Shown: one piece after another, positions 27,344 to 33,969 of the stretch
Numbering within the stretch: the first letter of the stretch is position 1
Layout: every line of letters begins with the position of its first letter
From: Phycisphaerae bacterium
Lineage (GTDB): Bacteria > Planctomycetota > Phycisphaerae > Phycisphaerales > SM1A02
Assembly: GCA_002689385.1 (NCBI GenBank)
Contig: NZFX01000077.1
Coordinates: 1 to 33,969, forward strand
DNA: 33,969 nucleotides
Direction: 5' to 3'
Notes under the pieces: model-generated
Database searches by the model: none
Seen by the model: the letters and a program-made list of their open reading frames with translations, nothing else
What the model was told of the DNA's origin: nothing
Position numbers and translations under genes: made by a program

Positions 27344-28236
27344 GCTGGTTCCTCCGAAGTTTCTACGATGAACGCTTCCGCTTGATAAATTGCTTCATCG
27401 TTGATATTTGCAGTTGGTTCATGTCGAGCGAACTTAACGAGGTCTGCGGCAACAAGGAACGTGCCAAGTGATTCTCGGTCGCAGTGTTCAAGGCGCGTAT
27501 TTTGTTTTGCATCGTTCAAGAACTCGCGTGTTGTTTGCCCAGTCGCGGGTATTTGGAAACGTCCTTCTAGGTAATGTCGAACGATATCACTGAGCGTTGT
27601 GTAGAACGGTTGCACATCAAGATTTGAATGCTTTAATTCTGCGATGGCTTTGATTGCTTTTTCGTGAGGAGAAAGGAGTGGCTTGTTTCCTTTATAGAAT
27701 CGAACAAGCAAAACAATAAGCGCGATTCCAGTTACACCGCTTGCAATGAACCCAAGAATCGAACTCTTTGAAAGTAGTGGGACAGCACCTTTTATGTCGC
27801 GAATGGACATCGATTGTAAGTCGTTTCCAGCAACACTCTGAACGTTTACTTCGAAGGAGGGGATAGCAAGTGTCCCGGTCTTTCCTTTGTCGGAATTCCA
27901 ATCTATGGCGATGCCCTCAAGTGAGATTGCTTGCGCATCAAATGTGTCAAGTTGAATGGACCATGTCCAAGAGCGTCCTTCGCTCGTAGGAATATCAAGA
28001 AGTTGCTTACTTGCTACAACGGTAAACTCGCCATAGGTATCTTTATCTGGAAGTGACAATGAAAAACCAGCAGGGGCGTTCGCTTCGATTAGCAGAGAAA
28101 CAGAGTCGCCTACTGTTATATGAGTAGGTGTTAATGTCACAGCAACAACCAGCTCGCCTTCAGATAGACGTACCGTTTCTGCACTGGCTGTGGTGCACAT
28201 GCATGCAAGCAATAGGATGGAGTAGGAGAATTTCAT
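27340..28236 (-). CDS. Membrane protein of the Bat operon, DUF4381-like
   Basis: 298 residues. A signal peptide (MKFSYSILLLACMCTTASA), an Ig-like extracytoplasmic domain (about 25-140), one transmembrane helix (about 165-183) and a cytosolic helical domain with FYTTLSDIVRHYLEGRFQIP and TTREFL are seen. This layout is typical of the protein between DUF58 and BatA in MoxR-linked clusters. Function not established; presumably a scaffold in the same membrane complex. Its ATG overlaps the DUF58 stop by one base. Confidence 0.75.
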   Translation of the reverse strand: MKFSYSILLLACMCTTASAETVRLSEGELVVAVTLTPTHITVGDSVSLLIEANAPAGFSLSLPDKDTYGEFTVVASKQLLDIPTSEGRSWTWSIQLDTFDAQAISLEGIAIDWNSDKGKTGTLAIPSFEVNVQSVAGNDLQSMSIRDIKGAVPLLSKSSILGFIASGVTGIALIVLLVRFYKGNKPLLSPHEKAIKAIAELKHSNLDVQPFYTTLSDIVRHYLEGRFQIPATGQTTREFLNDAKQNTRLEHCDRESLGTFLVAADLVKFARHEPTANINDEAIYQAEAFIVETSEEPA

Positions 28237-29114
28237 TATGCGCGTCTTGCCTCTCGGCGTTGAAAGAATTGACGTAACGCACCAGTGAAAGGTTCGCCTG
28301 TTTTAACTTTTATTTGATCGACTCGACTTCTTCGAAGTGTTTGTTCAATCGCGATTGTTCGTTCTGCTGCGAGTTGCTTCCATGCTTTTCGAACTCGTTT
28401 TGATGCAGTGTCAATAAGATGCGATTTGCCTGTTTCAGGGTCTTCGATTCGCATAAGTCCAACCTTCGGCAGAGCAGATTCTGCAATGTCGTTTGTGCTC
28501 ACTGCTACAACGTCGTGCCTTCGATTAGAAATTTGTAACTGCTTTTGCCAATTGTGATCTTGCATATCAGAAACAAGAAAAACAATAGAACGTTTCTTTT
28601 GCACTTTGTTAAGGAATTCAAGTGCGCAGCCGATGTCTGTACGTTTGCCCTCTGGTTCGATTGCAAGTAGTTCTCGTATAACGCGGAGGACATGTTTTGA
28701 ACCCTTTCGAGGTGGGATGTACGCTTCGATTCGATCAGAGAAACAGATGAGGCCGACTTTGTCGTTGTTACGAATTGCAGAGATTGAAAGCGTCGCGCAA
28801 ATTTCAGCAACAAGTTCTTCTTTGAATTGTTCGTGCGTACCAAAGTGCTGCGAGCCACTTACGTCAACGACAAGCATGACGGTGAGTTCGCGTTCTTCTC
28901 GGTAGAGTTTGACGAACGGTTCGCCGTACCGAGCGGATACGTTCCAGTCAATCGTGCGAACATCGTCACCGATTTGGTACTGGCGAACTTCTTCAAATTC
29001 CATGCCTCTTCCCTTGAAAGCGGAGTGGTATCCGCCAGCAAGTACGTCATCGACGAGGCGTGCAGTACGAAGTTCGATTCGCCGCACCTTTTTAAGGAGA
29101 TCTTGGGGAATCAT
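28236..29114 (-). CDS. DUF58 domain protein (VWA-like)
   Basis: 292 residues, no signal peptide, probably cytosolic. The DUF58 signature GDDVRTIDWNVSARYGEPFV (about residues 49-68) is present, followed by a VWA-like core with the MIDAS-type motif D84-V-S-G-S88. In MoxR-type operons DUF58 proteins accompany the AAA+ ATPase and VWA proteins and are thought to link them. The start has AAGGA about 10 nt upstream and lies 12 nt after the moxR stop. Confidence 0.9.
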   Translation of the reverse strand: MIPQDLLKKVRRIELRTARLVDDVLAGGYHSAFKGRGMEFEEVRQYQIGDDVRTIDWNVSARYGEPFVKLYREERELTVMLVVDVSGSQHFGTHEQFKEELVAEICATLSISAIRNNDKVGLICFSDRIEAYIPPRKGSKHVLRVIRELLAIEPEGKRTDIGCALEFLNKVQKKRSIVFLVSDMQDHNWQKQLQISNRRHDVVAVSTNDIAESALPKVGLMRIEDPETGKSHLIDTASKRVRKAWKQLAAERTIAIEQTLRRSRVDQIKVKTGEPFTGALRQFFQRREARRA

Positions 29115-29126
29115 AGCGTTCGTTCC

Positions 29127-30146
29127 TTACGGTACTCGGACAAAGTCCAAAATTGCTTTAACGACATCGTCTGCTGTTTTGCCTTCAGCTTCTGCTTCGT
29201 ACGTTGTCGCAATTCGGTGTCGAAGCACATCATGCGCAAGATCTTTGACATCTTGCGGAGTGACGTATCCGCGGCCGTCGAGGAATGCGTTTGATTTGGC
29301 ACAAAGCGTGAGTGCGAGGGTCGCTCGAGGCGATGCGCCATTTTCGACAAATTCTTCAAGTTCTTGTGAAACCTTTTTAGGCGTACGAGTCATTTGCACG
29401 AGTTCGACAATGTAATCAGCGATTTGATCGTCGACATAAATTTGGTCAACGAGTTCTCGCGCGTTCGTAATGGCATCTGATTGCATGACACATTCGACAG
29501 TGTTGTCCTGCGTTGTGGTTGCCATGCGGCGAAGAATCTCGCGTTCTTCTTGTGCTGTTGGGTAATCAACAAGTACCTTCATCATAAAACGGTCAACTTG
29601 CGCTTCGGGCAGTCGGTACGTGCCTTCTTGTTCGATAGGGTTCATCGTTGCAAGGACGAGGAACGGGTCAGCCATCTTGAACGTTTCTTTGCCGATAGTA
29701 ACTTGTCGTTCTTGCATTGCTTCAAGCAGGGCGGACTGCACTTTTGCAGGCGCACGGTTAATTTCATCCGCAAGAATAATGCTTGAAAAGATTGGTCCTT
29801 TGTTCACAACAAACTCGCCAGTATCTTGCCGGTACATAAGTGTGCCGGTAAGGTCAGCGGGAAGTAAGTCGGGCGTAAATTGCAAACGTTGGAAGGAGGT
29901 GTTAATGCCTTTGGCTAAACTTGAAACAGCAAGTGTTTTCGCAAGTCCTGGAACGCCTTCAATAAGAAGGTGTCCATTTGCAAGCAGTCCAATAAACATC
30001 CGGTGTAAAAGTTTATCTTGCCCAACGATTACGCTGTGCATTGATTCTTTGAGCCGTGTAAATGGTTCACTTGCTTTGGTGACTTGTTCGCCGAGTGCTT
30101 GAATGTCTGTATGTGTATTGTTCGTCATTTGATTTAAAGTAGTCAT
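29127..30146 (-). CDS. MoxR-family AAA+ ATPase
   Basis: 339 residues, cytosolic, first gene of the Bat operon. Walker A is GVPGLAKT (64-71), Walker B with DExx is ILADEINRAP (about 124-133), sensor 1 is ATMNP (166-170), and GASPRATLAL carries the sensor 2 arginine. MoxR proteins are thought to act as chaperone-like ATPases on VWA partners; BatA and BatB downstream are the expected partners. The start has only a weak ribosome-binding site; an in-frame ATG at codon 7 is possible. It is divergent from a 79-residue gene across a 78-nt gap that must hold both promoters. Confidence 0.93.
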   Translation of the reverse strand: MTTLNQMTNNTHTDIQALGEQVTKASEPFTRLKESMHSVIVGQDKLLHRMFIGLLANGHLLIEGVPGLAKTLAVSSLAKGINTSFQRLQFTPDLLPADLTGTLMYRQDTGEFVVNKGPIFSSIILADEINRAPAKVQSALLEAMQERQVTIGKETFKMADPFLVLATMNPIEQEGTYRLPEAQVDRFMMKVLVDYPTAQEEREILRRMATTTQDNTVECVMQSDAITNARELVDQIYVDDQIADYIVELVQMTRTPKKVSQELEEFVENGASPRATLALTLCAKSNAFLDGRGYVTPQDVKDLAHDVLRHRIATTYEAEAEGKTADDVVKAILDFVRVP

Positions 30147-30212
30147 AGTGACCTGTACGCCTGTATTTTAGGGTTGTTCATAAAAAATTGTTATCGTTTT
30201 TCTGTAAAGTAG

Positions 30213-30218
30213 TACAAT
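30213..30218 (+). promoter_or_regulatory. -10 element (TACAAT) for a probable leaderless transcript
   Basis: TACAAT ends 6 nt before the ATG at 30225, with no Shine-Dalgarno sequence between. The best -35 (TTGTTA at 30188) has a long 19-nt spacer. Confidence 0.4.
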
Positions 30219-30224
30219 GCCATT

Positions 30225-30464
30225 ATGACAGAAACAACAAAGATAGATGGGCGTTTAGTCGCGTTACACTGGCCTCGCGATGTTGCAGACGCCACAATGG
30301 CAGTTGACACGACGAAGTTGCAAGAAGCAACAGCCGAAATTGAAGACGGCGCTGGAATGACACACCGTATCGGAGTACTTGCTGGCTGGGACGCAGATTA
30401 TCTTGTGGGAAAAGATGTTGTTTTGAACACCACTGAGCATGGCACTGTCTTAAGCGAAAAGTAA
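30225..30464 (+). CDS. Small hypothetical protein
   Basis: 79 residues, acidic, soluble, not recognised. The sequence (MTETTKIDGRLVALHWPRDV ... GVLAGWDADYLVGKDVVLNT) reads like a small beta-rich folded domain and has no signal or membrane segment. It is divergent from moxR and convergent with tyrA (45 nt apart). A -10-like hexamer sits 6 nt upstream of ATG. Composition and context make coding likely; function unknown. Confidence 0.6.
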   Translation: MTETTKIDGRLVALHWPRDVADATMAVDTTKLQEATAEIEDGAGMTHRIGVLAGWDADYLVGKDVVLNTTEHGTVLSEK

Positions 30465-30509
30465 GATTAACGACGGAACTGGACAATAAATGTTTTCGTG
30501 GGTTATGTA

Positions 30510-31664
30510 TTACCCTCGTTCGACCAGGCGGTCGATTAAGAAGCTTGATTGCTCGAGGGCTTGTTCAGAGAAATCACCGAAGTGTGCATGCACTTCTTCG
30601 AAAATTTTCCGAAATGTCTCTTTGTCTTTTGTAACTACAACTTCGCGCAGTTCGTTGCCAGCTTCACTAAGTGCGTCAAGGACCGTCTGCGTTTCTGGAT
30701 TGCTCATTTGGATTGATGCATACAGATCAGCGGACTGTGCAAAATGGCGAGCTGCCATGAGGAGTTCCATTAAGTAAATCGGCGAAGTGAACTCAAGCGT
30801 TTTGCGAACATCAACATCAAGTTGTTGAATAGTGCGACCTAGCACTTCAGTAGTTTGGTGTGTAAGCACTTGCACAATACTCATTGCCTTGTCGTGTTCT
30901 TGAGCAGTTGTTTCAAGAACGGATAAACCGCGAGCGTGCAATACATGGCATAACCAATCGTGCCAGTTATTCGTGTCGCGAGCGCAAACCAACGCAATGC
31001 GTTGCCCCTGCAGGGAGTGTACGCTTGGGCCAAACAGCGGGTGCGTTCCTATGACGCTTCCCTTGAAGTGTTGCAACATTGTTTCAATAGGTTGTTGTTT
31101 TGTAGAAGTGATGTCTATAAGTAATGCATCTTTTTTGCAGTGTGGTCCAACTTCTTCAATGACTGATTGAGTCGATGCAATCGGCACCGCAATCACTATG
31201 ACGTCCGCGTTTTGCACTGCACTCGTATTCGTCTGTTCAGTGTCTTGGTCTGCAATCAAAACGGTGTGCCCAAATTCCGCAAAGAGGCGAACGAAGAGTT
31301 GCCCCATGCCTCCGTTGCCGCCGATAATGGCAATGTTTTTTGCTTTCATTGCTTGCGGTACTTCGGCACCAAGTGAAGCTTGGCGATCACGGCTTGCCCA
31401 CAAAATAACTCGGAACAAACTCTCAATAACTTCGCTTCGGAGTCCTGCTTGCTGGGCTCGTTGACCACGGTCTACAAGCAGTGATTGTTCACGTGTAAAG
31501 TCACGGATGCCAAAGCCAGTGGTTTTTTTGACTTTTGCAACTTTCTCTACAACATCGTTACGTTGACGCAATAAATCCACTATTTTGTGGTCAATTTGGT
31601 CAATTTCATCCCGTAGTGGGAGGAGGGCATCTGGGACTATATTTGATGGGCTTTGTTGTTCCAT
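30510..31664 (-). CDS. tyrA: Bifunctional chorismate mutase/prephenate dehydrogenase (T-protein)
   Basis: 384 residues from ATG 31664. A longer frame from TTG 31715 exists, but alignment with E. coli TyrA places the natural N-terminus at about this ATG. Residues about 12-95 are an AroQ-type chorismate mutase (LRDEIDQIDHKIVDLLRQRN ... KVKKTTGFGI). From about 110 follows a prephenate dehydrogenase with the nucleotide-binding loop GGNGGMG (115-121) and the catalytic-site GTHPLFGP (His208). The enzyme makes 4-hydroxyphenylpyruvate for tyrosine synthesis in the cytosol. The order and motifs match the enteric fused type. It is divergent from gdhA. Confidence 0.92.
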   Translation of the reverse strand: MEQQSPSNIVPDALLPLRDEIDQIDHKIVDLLRQRNDVVEKVAKVKKTTGFGIRDFTREQSLLVDRGQRAQQAGLRSEVIESLFRVILWASRDRQASLGAEVPQAMKAKNIAIIGGNGGMGQLFVRLFAEFGHTVLIADQDTEQTNTSAVQNADVIVIAVPIASTQSVIEEVGPHCKKDALLIDITSTKQQPIETMLQHFKGSVIGTHPLFGPSVHSLQGQRIALVCARDTNNWHDWLCHVLHARGLSVLETTAQEHDKAMSIVQVLTHQTTEVLGRTIQQLDVDVRKTLEFTSPIYLMELLMAARHFAQSADLYASIQMSNPETQTVLDALSEAGNELREVVVTKDKETFRKIFEEVHAHFGDFSEQALEQSSFLIDRLVERG

Positions 31665-31739
31665 TTCGATGTGATACAGAGTACCATCTTCTTCTTGTAA
31701 GAAGTTTTTTAACAAACCTTAGATAATTGGAAATGTACA

Positions 31740-33137
31740 ATGACTACGACTACTTGTTGCCCCACTGCGCACACGGATACCCAATTCGTTCAGGATTTCA
31801 TGGAAAAGGCTACCACGCGTAATCCGCACGAACCAGAGTTTTTGCAAGCCGTCCATGAAGTCGTCTCTTCACTTGAAGGTGTGATGGAAAAACGTCCGCA
31901 GTACGTCTCAGGCAACATTTTGCAACGCATTGTCGAGCCAGAGCGTGTATTACAGTTCCGTGTTCCTTGGGTTGATGATGCCGGCGAGGTGCATGTAAAT
32001 CGAGGGTACAGAATCGAATTCAATAGTGCAATTGGACCGTACAAAGGTGGGCTTCGATTTCACCCAACGGTAAACTTGTCGATCCTAAAATTCCTTGGTT
32101 TTGAACAAGTCTTTAAAAACAGTTTGACAACATTGCCAATGGGCGGTGGCAAGGGCGGTGCAGATTTTAATCCCAAAGGTCGAAGCGACGGTGAAGTGAT
32201 GCGTTTCTGCCAATCGTTTATGGCAGAATTATACAGGCACATCGGGCCTGATACTGATGTGCCCGCAGGTGACATTGGGGTGGGAGGCCGTGAAATCGGC
32301 TACATGTTCGGGCAATACAAAAAAATAACAAACACGTTTGCAGGAGTGCTTACGGGACGTGGTTTAGAATGGGGTGGTAGTTTGATTCGACCAGAAGCCA
32401 CAGGATACGGCTGTGTGTATTTTGCATCCGAGATGCTCGCAACACGGGGTGAGACGCTTGAAGGTAAAACGTGCCTTGTGTCTGGTTCAGTAAATGTTGC
32501 GCAGTACACTGTTGAAAAAATTAACGACCTAGGTGGGAAAGTTGTTACGCTTTCAGATAGTGGCGGCTGGATTTACGACGGTGATGGAATCGACGAAGGT
32601 AAACTCGCTTGGGTTATGGATTTGAAAAATAATCGTCGTGGACGAATCAGTGAATACGCTGATCAATTCCCAAGTGCAGAGTTTCATAGTCGCGATGACT
32701 CACTTTCCCATAATCCATTGTGGGCAGTTAACGCTGACTGTGCGTTCCCATCCGCGACACAAAATGAAATTAATGAAATGGATGCATCCAACATGCTTAG
32801 AAACGGTGTGTATGTTGTCAGTGAAGGTGCAAATATGCCAAGTACAGCGGATGCGCAAGATGCATTTGTTAATGCAGGCATTTTATATGGACCAGCCAAA
32901 GCGGCGAACGCTGGAGGTGTTGCTGTATCTGGTTTGGAAATGGCACAAGCAAGTCAACGATTATTCTGGACGCGCGAAGAAGTGGATGCAAAATTGCAAC
33001 AAATCATGAAGAGCATACACTCGCAATGTGTACACGCTTCGGCGGAATTTGGTTGCCAGGGCAACTACGTCGATGGTGCAAACATTGCTGGATTTATCAA
33101 AGTGGCAGATGCAATGATGGCCCAAGGCATTGTGTAA
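31740..33137 (+). CDS. gdhA: NADP-type glutamate dehydrogenase
   Basis: 465 residues, normally a cytosolic hexamer that aminates 2-oxoglutarate with ammonia and NAD(P)H. Family motifs are intact: GPYKGGLRFHP with Lys102, PMGGGKGGADFNPKGRS with catalytic Lys138, PAGDIGVGGREIGYM with Asp178, and the C-terminal AANAGGVAVSGLEM. One oddity is the nucleotide-binding loop: the expected VSGSGNVAQY reads VSGSVNVAQY, with Val251 (GTA, 32490-32492) in place of the second glycine. A single G-to-T change explains it. No strong ribosome-binding site; GATAAT lies 12 nt upstream of ATG. Confidence 0.95.
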   Translation: MTTTTCCPTAHTDTQFVQDFMEKATTRNPHEPEFLQAVHEVVSSLEGVMEKRPQYVSGNILQRIVEPERVLQFRVPWVDDAGEVHVNRGYRIEFNSAIGPYKGGLRFHPTVNLSILKFLGFEQVFKNSLTTLPMGGGKGGADFNPKGRSDGEVMRFCQSFMAELYRHIGPDTDVPAGDIGVGGREIGYMFGQYKKITNTFAGVLTGRGLEWGGSLIRPEATGYGCVYFASEMLATRGETLEGKTCLVSGSVNVAQYTVEKINDLGGKVVTLSDSGGWIYDGDGIDEGKLAWVMDLKNNRRGRISEYADQFPSAEFHSRDDSLSHNPLWAVNADCAFPSATQNEINEMDASNMLRNGVYVVSEGANMPSTADAQDAFVNAGILYGPAKAANAGGVAVSGLEMAQASQRLFWTREEVDAKLQQIMKSIHSQCVHASAEFGCQGNYVDGANIAGFIKVADAMMAQGIV

Positions 33138-33164
33138 AACCGCGTTTGTTTTTATGCTTTTTTC

Positions 33165-33192
33165 TTTGATTTTGTTGTAAATCTGCTATAAT
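33165..33192 (+). promoter_or_regulatory. Sigma-70-type promoter with extended -10 (TGCTATAAT)
   Basis: TGCTATAAT (33184-33192) is a consensus extended -10. A -35-like TTTGAT lies 16 nt upstream. It sits 134 nt before the next start codon, so the mRNA has a long leader. Confidence 0.7.
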
Positions 33193-33326
33193 TATGTGAG
33201 TGGGGCAGGGCTTGCATGCACAGAGGAAGTGATGCAACAGACGAAAAGTAATTTTTTATACGGCGCCTTGCATGTTTATGCGCTGTAGGTAATGTGCGAT
33301 AGCACAGCAATTTTTTTGTAGGAGCA
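33193..33326 (+). promoter_or_regulatory. Long structured 5' leader with terminator-like hairpin
   Basis: Near the 3' end, TGTGC/GCACA with a GATA loop (33293-33306) is followed after 4 nt by seven Ts (33311-33317), directly before the ribosome-binding site TAGGAG. GCTG at 33282 could pair with CAGC at 33305 as an alternative. It could be an attenuator; no known riboswitch class was recognised. Confidence 0.35.
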
Positions 33327-33962
33327 ATGGAAGCATTGAACACTATGACTGTTATTGAATTTGGCGACAAAGTAACACACCCGAAGTTCCCAGAATGGGG
33401 TTCTGGCGCGGTTGTTAAAGTCGAGAACACGCCCGTCAATGGCGAAGTGACTAAACGGATAACTGTTCGGTTTGCACATGCTGGCCTTAAGAAATTTGTC
33501 GGTGACGCTATTCCTTTAGATGTCATGATGGATGGTCACGCAATGCCTGGCGACAAAGAAGGCAAGCGTCCAGCGATAGCAGAAGTTGAAGATTTAGAAC
33601 GTTCGGGTTTGACGCAAGCAGTCGAACAAAAACTCGAAGAAATCATGTTTAACATTCCCCTGGCTTGCAGAGATCCATTCAATACACTGGACCACCGTTT
33701 ACGGCGGACTTTAGCATTGTATAAATATGATTTAAGTGGTAAAGGCTTGATGGAATGGTCAATGGCACAAACCGGTATGGACGATCCGCTTACCCGTTTT
33801 AATCGCACCGAACTCGAAGATTATTTTAAGCAGTACTCGTTCTTACTTAAGCAACACCTCGCTAAACTGGTGCGTGAATTGCAGGGTGATAAGGCAACAT
33901 TGAAACAATTACTCGATGAAGCACCAGAAGGTGCTCGCCGAGCTGTTTCAAAACTCTCTTAA
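33327..33962 (+). CDS. DUF3553-like domain protein
   Basis: 211 residues, cytosolic, complete with stop at 33960-33962. The N-terminal ~60 residues (FGDKVTHPKFPEWGSGAVVK ... ITVRFAHAGLKKF) resemble the small beta-barrel domain DUF3553, also found at the C-terminus of UvrD-type helicases and RNA-polymerase-binding modules. The rest is helical and charged, with no recognised family. A good Shine-Dalgarno sequence (TAGGAG) precedes ATG, and a clear promoter with a long leader lies upstream. The role is unknown; the barrel suggests binding to protein or nucleic acid. Confidence 0.75.
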   Translation: MEALNTMTVIEFGDKVTHPKFPEWGSGAVVKVENTPVNGEVTKRITVRFAHAGLKKFVGDAIPLDVMMDGHAMPGDKEGKRPAIAEVEDLERSGLTQAVEQKLEEIMFNIPLACRDPFNTLDHRLRRTLALYKYDLSGKGLMEWSMAQTGMDDPLTRFNRTELEDYFKQYSFLLKQHLAKLVRELQGDKATLKQLLDEAPEGARRAVSKLS

Positions 33963-33969
33963 CTTAATC

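Overview
The window looks like chromosomal DNA from a moderately AT-rich member of the Planctomycetota, most likely Phycisphaerae-like. The support is: a 16S gene with planctomycete-type signature stretches (for example the CTCAAAGGAATTGACGGGGG / CTCACACAAGCGGTGGAG region), 16S unlinked from 23S-5S, secreted proteins with D-x-N-x-N-G-x-P-D-E-C-E repeats and C-terminal dockerin-like modules ending in 'WGPC', and zinc-ribbon membrane proteins starting with CxxCGYD...CPECG. The lineage is inferred from sequence features; no database search was possible.

Layout. 1-1935: 3' half of a 23S rRNA gene, a hairpin-rich spacer, 5S rRNA and a strong terminator. 2149-6602: secreted dockerin-bearing proteins (a beta-rich adhesin-like protein and a cupredoxin), a small membrane protein, tRNA-Ser(CGA) and a tiny membrane-protein gene that seems frameshifted by a 4-bp duplication. 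6629-10282: serine O-acetyltransferase (cysE) and aconitase (acnA). 10431-13107: two small unknown genes, a THUMP-like methyltransferase and a ComF-type phosphoribosyltransferase. 13127-15250: a free-standing 16S rRNA transcription unit with its own promoter, boxA, processing stem and terminator. 15364-18133: an AT-rich accessory patch with two paralogous membrane-anchored repeat proteins that share a near-identical anchor and 5' region, a zinc-ribbon membrane protein, an SRPBCC protein and two microgenes. 18384-21427: two tandem secreted endonuclease/exonuclease/phosphatase-fold proteins, the second with a dockerin, followed by a decayed dockerin fragment. 21545-30146 (minus): an eight-gene Bat (aerotolerance-type) operon, moxR-DUF58-DUF4381-like-batA-batB-batC-batD-batE, with tightly overlapping genes. 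30225-33962: a small unknown gene, bifunctional tyrA, gdhA and a DUF3553-like gene with a structured leader.

How the genes fit together. The Bat cluster is one translationally coupled unit: a MoxR AAA+ ATPase with VWA/MIDAS proteins, TPR proteins and membrane proteins. The metabolic genes (cysE, acnA, tyrA, gdhA) look like stand-alone housekeeping units. Several genes lack a Shine-Dalgarno sequence and instead have a -10-like hexamer 6-8 nt before the start codon, which suggests leaderless transcripts. The best candidates for something undescribed are the duplicated anchor/variable-repeat family beside the 16S gene and this leaderless-promoter pattern.
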